From assembly GCA_023053545.1 (NCBI GenBank), contig JAKZAN010000006.1, positions 6,329,001 through 6,393,000 on the forward strand: a stretch of DNA of 64,000 bases. The letters run 5' to 3'. Shown here piece after piece: positions 22,772 to 49,073 of the stretch (position 1 is the stretch's first letter; each line of letters opens with the position of its first letter). This DNA is from Lepidurus packardi. Lineage: Eukaryota > Arthropoda > Branchiopoda > Notostraca > Triopsidae. The notes under the pieces are model-generated. The model saw nothing but the letters and a program-made list of their open reading frames with translations, did no database searches and was not told the DNA's origin. The position numbers were made by a program, and so were the translations under genes.

Positions 22772-23269
22772 CTAGGTCGTCAAAGCAACCATGTCGTGAA
22801 TCATTTCAGCCATCACTTCATTTGTCACTTCTCTGGTTTTCTCCAGGCCCATACATCGACACAGTCGGATAGCTAGCAGATGTTTACATTGTATCATTTC
22901 CTGTTGGAGAACCCGAAATTGAAAGGAGTAACAAGGACAATAATTGGCAGCATAAGGAATCAAGTAAGGCGTGTTGGCGCTACCGATGACTGAATATAAC
23001 TTTCTTCCAGACGGCGAAATATACACAGTAACGCCAGCATGTTCTACCAAGTCTAATGCGGATAATGCTGAGCCCTGGAAAATGTCTTGCAAAGACATTA
23101 ATAAAGCGTCAGAAACTGGGACGTTAAAGAAAAGATGTACGTATTAAAATCCCTGCAATACATAATAATATTCCAGCTTTTGTTCAACAATACTTGTGTT
23201 TGTAGTTGCGTAAGTGTCTTTGACGTCATCAAAAAGTTTGCTTACAATGGTTCTCAAGGGCTCATCCAT
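22772..23269 (-). CDS. ZSWIM7: SWIM zinc-finger protein of the Shu complex
   Basis: Reverse exons 23269-23194 and 23115-22772 encode 139 residues, almost the usual length (140). The SWIM signature CXCXnCXH is complete: C85, C87, C102, H104. It is preceded by SALSALDLV and SPSGRKLY, which match ZSWIM7/SWS1. Family role: with SWSAP1 it forms a Shu-type complex that stimulates RAD51 paralogs in meiotic and replication-linked recombination. The start codon lies just after an acceptor (TTCTCAG); a noncoding first exon ends at a strong donor GGAG|GTAAGT near 23343. It is head to head with the GRK gene. Confidence 0.93.
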
Positions 23270-23998
23270 ACCTGAGAAAGGAAAAGTCATATAAATATAG
23301 TACAATTTATTACTTCTAGTTCAAAGTATTTATTTATACTTACCTCCTTTTCCTGGAAAGAATCGATATGTTACTGTTGACAAGCGCAACGATTAGTCGA
23401 TTAAGAAAACGGGCAAGGTAAAAGCAAGTAAACAAGGGTGTAAACGTATCAGAAGTGAGTATCCAAGATGGCTCCTTCTACTGTTGGACGTTCGTTGGTG
23501 TCTCTCGTGGAAGTAAATTAATTCTTGCCAGATACATGTATACGCAGTGTTAAATGACCACGTTTTCTTGACCAATACTCGTACTTTAATAATCTTAAAA
23601 CAGCCAAGAGTTTTTATATTTCTGGTCGAACCGTGCAATGAAAATAACCTCAGCTTTTGCAGTTTAAGTTATCACAACTCTTGCAGGTTTATTTAATCTA
23701 GTTCTAGGTTTGAATTCATTTATGAAAGCGTGGGCGGGGATAGTCGAAGCATGGATAATTCGTGTTTGCCTCTAAATTCTGGGGGGAAAAGGGGAAAAAG
23801 TGAAGTTGGCTTTATAGTGCAAGGGGAACTGTGATTCGTGTTCCAAACTTGGGAGAATGCGGCTTAAAGTTTAAGAACGTGAGAGCCTAACATGTTGACA
23901 GAAAGTTGAGCGGCTATTCTGTTCTATTACTTTCGCCAGCGAGTACTGAGTTTACCGAGTTTGTCCCAAGGAACCGTCAACACATAAACCCATTCATA
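23270..23998. promoter_or_regulatory. Shared head-to-head promoter region, ZSWIM7 / GRK
   Basis: The two start codons are 730 bp apart on opposite strands, and part of this is ZSWIM7 untranslated exon (about 23343 rightwards). The remaining 500 bp or so must contain both promoters. No TATA box was assigned. Confidence 0.45.
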
Positions 23999-37343
<13,345 letters not shown>

Positions 37344-40300
37344 AAGAAGGACGAGCGGATGTATCGGCCGATGTTTCCTGCATCACGAAAAGTAACCCAT
37401 CTGTATACCAGCCCCAAAAGTCATCGTGACAACAGACTTTTCCCCACCCTGGCATCTATAATACCCCATCTAGCGATAACATATAAAAACCTATGGGAAG
37501 AAAGTTGATCGGTGTGTGTTCTAGTCTTTTATCCCTAAATCTTAAACAAGGAAAGGATTTAGAGCTTGTCCGTGTGCACTGGTGAAGGGAGTATTTTGTT
37601 TTCAGCATTGACTTGATTCTTTTACCATAGGTAAATTAGTTACTACTTGTCTGCCCAGAATTGTCACTGAATAAGTTGGTGTTTCCTGGGTGTTGCATGA
37701 TGGCATGATCATCTTGGAAAGTTATTAGGATTTTTTTTATCTTTACGGATTCTACTGCCAGAAGACGTAGTAGAGAAAGAAAGAGTGGATTGTTTTTCAA
37801 ATTAAGGAAGGTATACAAACACAATAAGAACCTGATAGGTCAGAACTTTTTTCTAGAATAGCCTGGGATTTGGAGGGTAAAAACTGTATGTACATGCATG
37901 AAAAGTTACTTTTGATCCCACAAGTTAATTTTTTGCCCCAAACCAGGTGTCATCCCATCCCCATTTACAAATTCTATGGTGCCAATTGCTGTGCTGATTA
38001 CTGGTTACGTCCGTGTACAGTCATACTGACTTTGCGCCCCATCGCCTAAGTTGACGTGATCTTGATGCTCCCTCACCTAATGATCAGTCATGTAGATAGA
38101 TCAGCATTTTGTATTTTTCGGGTTGGAAGCAAAACAACCTCTCTATAATTTATTCTTATTCTAATCGTGGCATGGAATTTTTTGCGTAAATTCCATTTTG
38201 CCTCTTCTAATCCGTACTTTCATTATTATTGTCTCCCCCCCCCCCCTGTCATTTCTGGGTAATTTTTATTCATTCCTTGTATTTTTTTAACTGTCGGCCC
38301 ATGCTTTGAATGTAGGAATGTCTACTATAAAAGTTGTCTTTTTTTGTCTGGTAGTGGCAAGTTTGAAACGTTTGGATTGGGAAATATAAGTTGCATACAT
38401 TCTGACACTAAACTTCGGATTCTTTTAGCTCCATGAGCAGCTGCAGAGGAATGTTCTTTTCAGTGTGGGTAATTAATTAAGTTTACTTTTTTCTGATGTA
38501 GGCCTTAAAGCGGAATGAAACTGGAAACGGTACAGGGCTGGAAAAAGGAACTATTCTGGAAATCAACGTAACGTAATATAAAAAATAAATTATCATAAGA
38601 ATAGCAAACGGAAATCAACAGACGAAACTTGACACTAAAAAAATCAAAAGTTAATAAAAATAAAAGTAACATAGCAAAGTTAGATTATAGGAAATCTAAG
38701 AAAACACTGCATAAAAAACTGTTAGTATAATAAAATTTGAAAATATGAAAATTATCTCTTAAAAGTAATTTCAGGCCTTTAAAAAATTATCTGATAAAAA
38801 TTCCTACTTTTTCTCACTAGTTCAAGTACTACTACTTTTCCCTAAATTGATAATTAAGTAATGAAAAAGGTAGTGTAAGTTATATACGAATAATACAAAA
38901 TTGTTTATGGACAAAAATATTATCTCTTTGCTTTGATCTAAATACATAGTTCTGCCAGGCTGAATTGCACCAAACAATTACTAAAATATTATATGCATTT
39001 CTCTATTTTGCATATCCTGCCCAAAAACCTCTTCAAAGAAACATGAAAGGCGACAAAAATCATTAGAAAGTGAAGCCCATTCTAACATTCCGCTCTGGCT
39101 TGTTAAGTTATGGGCGTCGACGACATGCGAATTTCTGTTTGGTGGGTATACTATGCAGTCTGGGTATATACATAGCTCTAACTTGCCTTGTGTGTGAAGA
39201 AGGTGGTCCACGAGTCATTAGTTGATTCATGAGCGTAGCTCTGGAGGACTCTTCTGTCAATGTCAAGCGCTGCTGGGTCATGTAAGGTCAGTTTCGGCCT
39301 GTGTCCAGGCCTACATGACACTGTACAACCCCGGTTGAATATCCCGTCGTGTCATTCGAAACTGTTTCGCCCAGGAACCAGGCGAATACATAGACATTAG
39401 CATTGACGAAGAGGAATCTCTCTGTATAACCGCTTCTACAATAAATAGTTCTTTAGTAAAAATGGTATGTAAGTTGTTTTCTTTTGAGAACCGCGTTCCC
39501 CATGGCTTGCGGCGTCGGTGAATCCACGTTGCTTCTGCTGTAGAGGAATGATCATTAAGTTATAATTCCAATTGGCTTGGCCCAATGAAGTGGCATGCTG
39601 TGAGAAGATAACACCAAGTTTTCGTTCCGGGTAGCGGTGTCAAGTTTTGTAGGCAATAGGAGGTGTCGGGGAAATTTCTCTTGTACAATTTAGAAGATAC
39701 TGTTTCACACTTCCCTACTGCAAGTGATTAATTGGGCTATTCTACTGTTGTAGTTTTCTTTCCGAGTTTGAGCCAAAGGTCAAATAGTGTCTTTAACTAC
39801 TTGGCTACTCATCGATCTATTCACACCAGTCAGCAACTGCTAAGAGCCGATGCATACTATACAATATACGCATAGAGCACTTTTTTCCTTGGGGACGTTT
39901 CTCACTTACAACTTTTCATGGGATATTTGTCCAAGCCTTCTTCTCAAGCGGGAAACTAATGGAAACCGACAGGGATGGTATGTATGTCTCTGCCTAATTT
40001 GCCAAAGCCCCCACGAACACTAATGTTTCAAGTGTTAGGTCAATGGGTAACCTTTTTCCGGGTCCATATATTCGTCAAGGCGAAAGCTGCAGCCTTTTTT
40101 CCCTTGTGGGTCGTGGAATAGGTTGCGTATACGAAAGAAGGGGCAAGGGGGGCCATGTGGGACACTTGTGTGTTTTAAGACGAGAAAATGGAGACGTAAT
40201 GACACGGGACCCCCATTATTTATGAGTCCAAAAGAAACGTATGGGAAGTTGTATATTTTACCCCGTGTGTCCCAAAAGGAAACTAACCCAGTGGGTGGTA

Positions 40301-42078
40301 GCTGAAGTTCCGTTCTGCCACCACAGAAAGCTCAAGGTGACAAATTTGTAAGCTGGAGCATACTGAAGCGTTGTTCCCCGTCCCAGTAACAGTTACTATA
40401 GAAAGTCATAATTACTTCCCTTTTCCCCTCTTTCCTTTTCTGCCTTACTTTTCTTTCTAAAACAAATGGGCACAGTTTGTATTAGATTCCGCGTCCATTA
40501 GACCTACAGTCGCTTCCAAGTTAGTCGAGCCAAGACCGTTTTTGTTAAACTACATTTATATATACTAGTATAGCGCCCGTTGTTTACGTGGAAGAAGATG
40601 TTGTGGAGGCGGAGATGGGGATGCTGGGCCGTGTCTGTCATCTTGACCGACCGCAGGCTGCTCTGAGAAAACCAGAAGGCGTACATATTGCAACAAGGAT
40701 TTTCCCATCTCGCGGCTCTTTCTTTTTTCTCGTACAGGCTAGGAAAGCAATAGATCTGGGGTAAGTTGTCAGCAGAAATTGAAAACTTCGGTGGATGTCT
40801 GAAAAGCTTTCTTTCGTTGCTAACTGCGACGGGCCCTAGAATTTTGGGGGTTTTGTTGTAAGGTCTTCTGGTAATGCTGTGGGTTTTGTACCAAGACCCC
40901 ATCTGATGTTTCGTTGGGGTTGGTAGGAAAAGCTTATGGCCACGTGGCCGCCAAACGACTTGATGACATGGCTAATGGTAGTTAGTTTGCCCTCTTGATT
41001 CCATAGTTGAGCGATGTGAGAGATTATCAAGCACGCGTGTCGGACTGGGGTATTTACTATACTACACTGTACTATACTATACGATCAAACCTATGTTCTT
41101 ACATTCAATTTCAGTTGCAATTTCGTTTTCCCCTGTTTCACTCCCTCTTCCTTAGATAAGAAATACATTTAGCCCACGCACGTATAGTACCTCATCCTTG
41201 ACTTGAAACATTCTTTTCTGGCCTGTCATTGTTCTAAAGAATTTGCGTTTGGCCTCCGACAAAAAAAGAAACACATTGAAGTAACTACTCAGGTGCAGGC
41301 TTTAAATGCTTTCCTACTCCTCCCTCGCTCGTCTCATCTTCCTAACGACTCACGCCGGGATTCTGGGTGTCATTTTTTTTTCTAAATCTTTTTTTTTCTG
41401 TTCCCTTGTGTTGTGTGTCACTTTAGACTCTCAGTTGCACTTCCGGTTATAGTACTTTGCGAAGTCTCTTCCTACAAAATCTCGCTCCCTCCCTTTCCTT
41501 CTCTCCCAGGATCGTAAAATGGTCCGAAAAGCTGGCACATTGGAACGAGAAGTGCATGCCACAGGAGTCACTGATGACTCCAGCTATGAGGTTTTAATGA
41601 TCCTCATTAATCATAACGCCAAAGGACACTAGCCCCATTTTACATTCCCTTCTCTCATAGCGCCTTCTCATTAGCTTGTGATTGACGCTTGGACAGATTT
41701 TTACTTTCCTCCAAAGTTCTAATCTTCTATTTAAACGCAAAGCTGGCCCTCAAAATCGACGGATTTTCGACAACCTGTAAACGTATGAAACCTTGCCAAA
41801 CATTGTTATGCTGTTCCCCCTACGTTATTTGGCTGTTGTTTTTGTTTAAACTTAACAGTTTTTCTGTATTCTTCGCACTTTTAGACCTCTACAATTTAGC
41901 ACACGAATACAAGGCACATAGTAAAAGGCGTAAATGGGCGTTATTACAAAGTATAAGTTGCATGTTTCAGTACCCGGAACATATAGATCTACAGACTTAG
42001 CACAACTCTAGATTATTCCTTTTTGTTTATGTAGTACTTTCAAAAATTCTGTTGATTTGGCACGTGTTATTATTATCC
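37344..42078. other. Convergent intergenic region, GRK / T-box
   Basis: In 4.7 kb no exon of a recognised protein was found. A C12 run is at 38235-38246, and an AT-rich stretch covers about 38560-38960. Open frames up to 132 codons (for example reverse 40902-40504) have no recognisable content. The 3' ends of both flanking genes fall here. Confidence 0.4.
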
Positions 42079-44974
42079 TCATCTGGGAGCATAGTCGTAC
42101 GGGTTTTGCACCGAACGTGAGTACAAAGGGGCTGTATTGGGGTACGGTGTGGCGTGGCCGTACGAGCTTGGGTACACGGGATGACTATGTGGCGTTGGGC
42201 GCGCGTACGGGACACTGGTGGCACGTTTCATACCAATAGTGTATGGATTGTAGATTGGTCCGTATTGACACATTTCTGCGGTGTATGGCTGCGTCAAGGG
42301 TGCGAGCGTTGGTGGTGGGGCTGCCGAGGTCGAGCATGTGACGGCTGACGTGGAAGTCATGGCAGAAGGCATGGTCGAAGACGTGCAAGTCGACGGAATC
42401 GCTGTGCTAGGTTCGTCTTCTAAAGAATACACACAAACATAGAAAAAGGCCAGGATGAGAGTACGAGAGGGTAAACGAAAGAGTGACAAATAAGGTTGAC
42501 GTCATGTTATGGGGGGTTATGGGCATATTTGACTGACACCTGAATCCCGCCTGTGCCTCGGTGACACGACTGAAACCTTACTAGCTGCTTCCGAAGCATC
42601 CCCCTCCGTAATTATGTATAGCGTGGTGTCTTTTTTCGTGCCTTTTCGCCCCTTTTTTTGCCTCGTGAAACTCAGGGTAACTGGTAAGGGTATTTTACCA
42701 CCCACGCGGATGTCACACGCTTCATTAACTTTTGTCACCGCACGTCCGTACCTCTAAATGTCTCTCGAGAAGAAAGCAAATAGTGCAAAGAGAGCAAATT
42801 TTTGGGCCTGAAACAAGCACAGGGTATAAGTCTCATAGGATAGAACTAATCCGTTTGGAAGCGTCGGTTTAAAAAGTTATAGTGAAAGAAGTGAGATAGA
42901 TGAGACTCTGTAATGTCTGTCAAGGCTTTGGAATAATAAATCAAAACCCTTCAAAGCGAGATGGATGTCCGAACTCGCGGTGGCCCCTTTTTTATCACTT
43001 GATCTCCCGACCTAACCATTCAATGATGCCTTGTATAACGTGAATCACTTGAGACGGAACGGGGTTAAAGGTGAGCGTGACGGACAAGCTTGAGTGAATG
43101 TCGAGTGGTGTTGAATAGCCGTATAGATACGAGGGAACAAAAATGGGCATATATGGCTCTTTTGGAGAGCTGGATGTTTGATGCTGTTATTTCTCAGGCT
43201 TGAGTAGAAACACTTGGGCTTAATCTACTAAATAATCCTTCTTGGACTTACCTTTTGAGTCCTTACCAGAAAAGTACGATCCGTTCAGACGTTGCGGGTT
43301 GCGGGGACGCGTTGGCGATGGTTGAAGGTGATTCAATACTTCCACGACACTATAACCAATACTGCGTGCTTTGATATTGTTTTTCGAGATCTTTGTAAAA
43401 TTTAATTTACCAATCGTCCGGGTCGCAGTCTCTAAAACCTTTAGCGAAGGGGTTACTGGCAATCTTCAGTTGTGTAATCTGTTGATTTGGGCAAATATTT
43501 GGCACAATGCTCCGAAGGTAACTTGTTTAGCTTGTAATAACTTACTCGATGGTTCTGGTAAGCTGTAACGGCTGTAAATTTCGTTTCGGGGAATACAAAT
43601 GTTCGAAAGTTGTCGGTAAGCGACGCGTCTTCGTGACGAGGGTTTAAATAGACCACATGAAACCGGGGTTGGTAGCGGTGCATGGAGTTGAGAATAATCT
43701 GCGACGGGCAGAAAAGAAAATGACACGTTTTAACAGTTTGCCACTTTCAGGATTGACAAGGGAAAACTGTTTGTGACCACTTTGTTTGTGGAAAGAAAAG
43801 AGTGTGGATGAGGATATCCCCTCGTACACTTCGTTCGCTCTCCGCAGCTGATGAGCGAAACAGACGGGAACCTTTAACCTCAACCACTTGTTGACAAACT
43901 GTCCCATTCCCTTATACCATATTCATAGTCAAATGTCTCATGCGTTTACCACAATAGAGAGAAGTAGTGTTTCAAGTCGCCAGTATGTTTACATGTTGTG
44001 AACTATGAAAAAAACTTACATGACCGTTGTCATCTAGTTGATTGTTGGTCAACTTTAATTTGTCGAACGAAATCACTTGCTTCATCCACTGAGCTCCTTT
44101 GGCTGGCGAATCAGGATGAACATGGATCCTTGGTGGGGAATTAGGGTCAGCTTTACCAGCAACTACCCAACTGGAGCTGTACAATGATAAAAAAATACAT
44201 TGATACAACTTATTTTCTTTTCATAGAATAAATAGATCATTGTTCTCGTAAGTAGGGAAAATGAAGAGGAAAGCTGTGCATTTTACCTGTGAAAGGCATA
44301 TCTGTAGCGTTTGTCATCGACAGGCACGAAATCCATCATGAGCATGTAATCGGCGTTTGCATCCAAACCGTACAAACGAACTTGTAACGTAGGGAACATT
44401 CGTCTGCGTGCCCAAATCAAAATCGTCGTATAAGCCTTTTCATTTAAACTCGCCTTAGATTTTTTTTTTGTTAAATTTACCGTCCTGCTTTAGTGACAAT
44501 CATTTCAGTCCCCAGCTCGTTAAACTCATCCCATAACGCCTTCATTTCGAGAATTGCACTTGCGGACAGCAACTTGGTATGCAAAGGCTTTTTTTCTGAC
44601 GGGTCGCTATGATTGGCCACATTGTCTTCCTTATTACTACAAGTGCTAACATCACTGTTGGGCGACAGCGAGGAACTTGTAATGGGAGACAGAGCCAGGT
44701 CTGACTGTATCGGGGATTTTGTATCAATTGAACTAGTGGGGTCATAATAACCTGATGGCTGACTGAAAGCATTTTCCTGGCTGCTAAAAGGGTCTCGGTT
44801 TTTCCCTGCAGCAAGCAAACAAGCTAAAAAATAAAAACCGCAGGTGTCATATCACTACTCTAGAAAATCGTGCGACTTTTTTTTTTATTTACTTTTACCT
44901 TCCATAGCTCGCATAGGTGTGGATATGAATGCTGATGAACTCCATTCGGACCAGTTTCCTTCCGTAAGGGCCAT
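42079..44974 (-). CDS. TBX1: T-box transcription factor, TBX1/10 type
   Basis: Reverse exons 44974-44899, 44805-44481, 44403-44287, 44176-44020, 43698-43546, 43478-43411, 43349-43252, 42419-42079 (TGA) give about 444 residues. The start ATG at 44974 is in AAAATGG. The T-box covers about residues 105-298: [85 protein letters not shown] and [16 protein letters not shown]. The last is the TBX1/10 signature; other T-box classes differ after KGFRD. Role: sequence-specific nuclear transcription factor. The C-terminal part is Ser/Pro/Tyr-rich. The acceptor of exon 43349-43252 is the least certain junction: family members have DDW or EDW followed by PRN, here exon 6 ends DD-TG and the next exon reads PTRPRNP. 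Confidence 0.92.
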
Positions 44975-47566
44975 TTTGTCGATATTCAAGCAATACTTTT
45001 TGCCAAGTTTCCCTGTACTAAATAAAGTTTAGGCCGTTAACTTGTGAAAAGGTAGAACGGAAACACTGATTAGAGTTGAATTGCAGGTAAAAGCCCTCGA
45101 GTCAATATTTGGCACGGCCAACTCTTCACTTTAGTAAAGGCAACTCGGTGGCATAAGAGAAAGAATGAGTCATTCGCAAGCTTTTGTCTCGTAGAAAAAT
45201 GAAACACTTTCCCCTTCACTTCTTTTCTTTTCACACTAGACTTAATGCGACTGCTGCGTAATGATGCCCGGAATGTCGTCGCCGATATCTTTGACACCAA
45301 GTCGGGAGTGTCGGGTGGCCGGCTAAACGTTCGGACGTATTGGCAAAGGATTCCGGTGTGAACTGCGCTTCTTCACACCTTCAATAAGCTATGAAACGGG
45401 CTTCATGCGAGCTCTTGTCTACACCTAGCTCGGGCTCGGAGGACGATAGAAAAGGTCACGGGCCACGTGGCCCAACTGACAGACACTGTCGACGACCCAG
45501 AATAGCGCAGGTTTGATCTTACCAGCTCACACACACGTCGTTTGGGTTGCAACTGAATGGTTAAAGAACTCGAGAAGTCGATTCCGAGGAGTGAAGAGTA
45601 GGTTAAGACGAAAAGGCTGGGTCTCGGGAAGCATCTTTACCCTCAGCCAAAATCTTGCCTCCTCCTCGGATGCCGTAAAATGGACCCGGCAAGCATTGGG
45701 ATTGGTTCCCACTCTTCAACTTGCAATAGCATCTGGGTTCTCTCGAAACCCTGCAACTTTTGGACTTTGCTTGTGCCACGTAACCGATGACCGCAGAGCG
45801 TGATGCTCTTGGTACAAATAACATCACCGCACTTTTCCCCCTTTGTCGTCTCGTTCTCTTGTAACGTTGTTGTGTCCCAAGGTTAGATCTTGAAACGCAA
45901 CAACCTAAAATGCGGTACAGCAAAATTTTAAGCGAAGCTCCCTAAAACTGAAATTTTTTAAAATGGTTTCTATAAGGAGCTTGGCTGGGCTGGGAAAAGA
46001 AAATTCGATATTTAGCGCCGGGAAAATTCCGTCAAGGCACAAACTTGTGCTGCGCAAGAGAATCACGTGTTGGCAGTTTTACTTCTTGAAGCCTTAGGGG
46101 ATCATTCATTACGAAAAAGGGAAGGAAAAAGGTAAGGTCTCTTGCCTTACAATTTGGAAGCAAACCATGTTTATGGGGTTATTTATCTTAGGGTTTGGAG
46201 CAGCGTCGCGACGCGGACCACGCCGCGTCTGTCATCGGTCCTGCCAATGGCTGGTGACGAGAGATATGCAGCAGCAGAGCTCGAGGTGGCAAGCGACGTC
46301 CTAGACGCCACCAATAACCCTGCAGTATCCCAGTATAACTGGTGTGCTGCGGGTGGAGTCTCACTGGCCTTAAAGGAGGAGCTTGACCAAATTTTCCCAC
46401 CTCCGGGATGCTGTTCCAAGTTTATGGTGCAATAGGTCTGGAGTTTGTGGTTGAATATTTGCAAGGTAAGCTCTTTTTATGCACTTTTCCGGTCCTTTTT
46501 CTCGAGAATAGCTGGCTAGTACTATATATTTTTGCTTAGCTTGGTTTATTTGTTTAGCTAAAGCTGTCGAGAAAGTGGAAGCAAATTAGCACGGAAACCA
46601 GACGCAATATATACCGTATGATGCACTTTCAGAAAAGGTCATCAATTTTCAACACGATTTTTCTGCAACTAGGCAAAGAAATGTGAGTGATTAGGAAGGA
46701 AGTCGCTCTTCTTTGTTTGGACAAAAACCCTTGCAAAAATTGTCAAGGTATAAGGAAATAAGAGCCCGACTAATGAAGCTTGGGACGCGCTTTTATGTTT
46801 TCGTTTGCGTTAGCCAAAAGGCCGAGTCGCTACCAAAATAAATATACGAGGCCCAAAGTAACCGTCTTGGAACTGTTCGCCTAATTACGATTTGCTGACA
46901 GAAAAATGGACTTTGCATTCTGGCATCCAGTGGGACGATGGTAGATCTTTCTGAGCGAGCTTGCATGCGAAATTCCGAAACTGTTATTTAAAAAGAGTAG
47001 TTGGAATAAGGGGCGGAGGAGAGGGCTGGACGGGTTATGGCAAACAGGAACAACGCACAGGGTGGTAAAGGCTATTTTCTGTTCCCATGCCAAGACACTT
47101 CGTACAAAGGGAGGGAAAGAGACACCGTACAGGGTTATAAAGTCATTTATCAAAGACGGGGAGCAGCGGCAGAAGCCCACACATCTGGCCTTGACGGGCA
47201 AATGTGTCCTCTTTTGCGAAAACCAAGTGCGGTGATTAGTTTGCATAATTTAAATTCATTCAAGTTTTTTTCTTTTTCGTGTGTTCTCTTGGGACACGTT
47301 TTCCCCATTTATTACCTCTCCATGTCGTATCCTTTTTTAACGCGCGTTTGGGGGGTCTAATGAGTCGAATATAAGGGCGTGAAGTGTACCAATTAGTTGG
47401 GGTGGTCGCCGCCGCTGTGCCTTGTTAGTCAAAGAATGCGAACATTTTCAGATAACTTGCTGCTTCCATCCTCATTTTGCGGGCTTGGCATACTTATAGG
47501 TCAAAATGCATGTGACAAGGTTATGAGGAATTATTTCAACTATGTATTTCCTTTTTGTTAGGGTGC
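44975..47566. other. Upstream region of the T-box gene
   Basis: Both flanking genes are on the reverse strand, so this should contain the T-box promoter and the 3' end of RAD51D. Palindromic E-box cores occur (GGCCACGTGGCC near 45460; CACGTG near 46063). The forward frame at 46142-46435 (97 codons) has no recognisable content. Confidence 0.35.
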
Positions 47567-48746
47567 CTACGGCATACGAAATTGGCACAAGGGACCAGAC
47601 GGTAAACTGACACTTCGTGATGTAAAAACGTTACACGCTCCATTGGAATCAGTAGCAATATGAAATCGGTGGTGAGGTACATGAGTCCAAAATTTTCCCA
47701 ATATCGAAGTGGAATGCTCGAAGACATCTGGAGAATAACTCTCTTTCCCTTTCTGGAAGTTTACAATCAAGACAGTGCAGTGGTGTTTACACGCTATTTT
47801 GCGAAGCGCCGTAGCCGCTGTGTTCAGATGTATCAAACCTAAGAAAGACGGTTTAAAGTTCCAATTCAGTGCAAACACCTATAGCTGAGTAACCTTCGTT
47901 CTTTTCCTCTTCTGACATTAAAGGTAAAAAGATGGACGTCAAGTTGTCTATAACAATCAGACGAGGTCGTTTTAAAGTAGTAGGTTCGGCTATTTGAAGC
48001 AATTCATCAAGAGCCTGCAGTAGCTTGTTAGGTTCCGAAACTTTCAAAACATTTATTCGCCGAAGAGCCTCCCAGCATAAATTCTAAATTAACAAAGCAT
48101 TCAAAGTAGGTTTAGTTAGCAATTTGCATAGAATTGTACTTTTGGTTGTTGCCAAAGGGATTCTATTAAGTTAAATACCCTCGAAGGTGCAAAATCTCCT
48201 TTAGAATCAATATAAAGGACATCATGTTTTAGACAAACTGTTTTGCTTGTCCAAAGAAAACAAAGCTGTGTTTTTCCGCAACCAGAGCTTCCATAAATTT
48301 CAACTATTTCTCCCGTGACTAGGCCTCCGCCTAGTGCAGTATCTAAACTAGTAAAGTCTTTTAATATATCACTACAGAGGCTGACAGGCTTTGCAGAATA
48401 CTTTACGTCGGAATGCCTGAAGGTAGTGATGCAGCAGAAGATAGCAATTCGGCAAAGATGGTTTTGGCTGATACGAGAGCCGGAGAAAGATAAGTAATAA
48501 ATTCGCTCTTTAACTTCCGAATTTCCTAAACGTAAACATAAACGCGCTTTAGGCCGTTTCGCAATAAAAGCTGACTCGTAAGAAGGCAAACTAGCACTTT
48601 ACTTCCACAGGCGTTCCTATGTACGAAGAGATTAAATCAGATTTAGTTGATAGAAAATCAGGAACTGTTTCTATTCCGTGGCAATTCAAAACAGAGATGT
48701 TTTCAGCCGTAAAATGTGCCCACTGTTCGCACGAAAGCCTTGACAT
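47567..48746 (-). CDS. RAD51D: DNA repair protein RAD51D-like (RAD51 paralog)
   Basis: Reverse exons 48746-48603, 48574-48515, 48400-48140, 48083-47894, 47838-47567 (TAG) give 308 residues (human about 328). The N-terminal domain includes GIETVPDFLS. The linker leads to SLDTALGGGLVTGEIVEIYG, Walker A GSSGCGKT at 105-112 and Walker B LIVID at 197-201; ALRRINVL and the C-terminal RecA fold follow. Role: member of the BCDX2 complex (RAD51B-RAD51C-RAD51D-XRCC2) that promotes RAD51 filament formation. Most junctions are clear; the acceptor at 48401 (GTAAAG) has a poor pyrimidine tract and is chosen for phase and homology. Introns are 28-114 bp; the first (28 bp as modelled) is improbably short, so the exon 1/2 junction may be wrong. 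Confidence 0.85.
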
Positions 48747-48866
48747 GCTGGTTTGTTGTGGGGAATTGCCTACTCCATTGATGCTAAAGGCGCCGCATTT
48801 CGCTGCACTGCTTAAAAAATGAGTTGCTATCCGTGCCCTATTTGGTACGAGTATAGCAACAAACTT

Positions 48867-49070
48867 ATTGATCGCTATATGGACTTTGCCAATTGACCTA
48901 TCACAGTGTTTTCGTTATTTAGACCAATCCTGCGATTTGGAGCCTACTACTACGCTTACTTAGATTCTTAACACAATATCCCTTCTAAATTCCCTAGTCA
49001 ATTAAAGGAGCATTCAATTAAATAAGCAACTCATTTAGTTGACTGGGGAGTTTAGAAGGAAGTTCTTTAC
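48867..49070. repeat. Foldback repeat, copy 2
   Basis: It shares the order TGATCGCTATATGGACTTTG, TAGACCAATCCTGCGATTTG, CCTTCTAAATTCCCTAGTCA with copy 1 in GRK intron 2. The inverted centre TTGACTGGGGAGTTTAGAAG follows at about 49039; the right arm then stops where copy 3 begins. Confidence 0.65.
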
Positions 49071-49073
49071 TGC

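Noticed and set aside
40504-40902. Reverse ORF of 132 codons
   Set aside because: No recognisable domain, no splice context, composition like surrounding intergenic DNA.
46142-46435. Forward ORF of 97 codons upstream of the T-box gene
   Set aside because: Open in several frames at once in GC-rich DNA, with no homology recognised.
47560-47580. 5S rRNA-like GCCTACGGCATAC
   Set aside because: It is the stop codon region of RAD51D on the other strand; the remainder of a 5S gene is absent.
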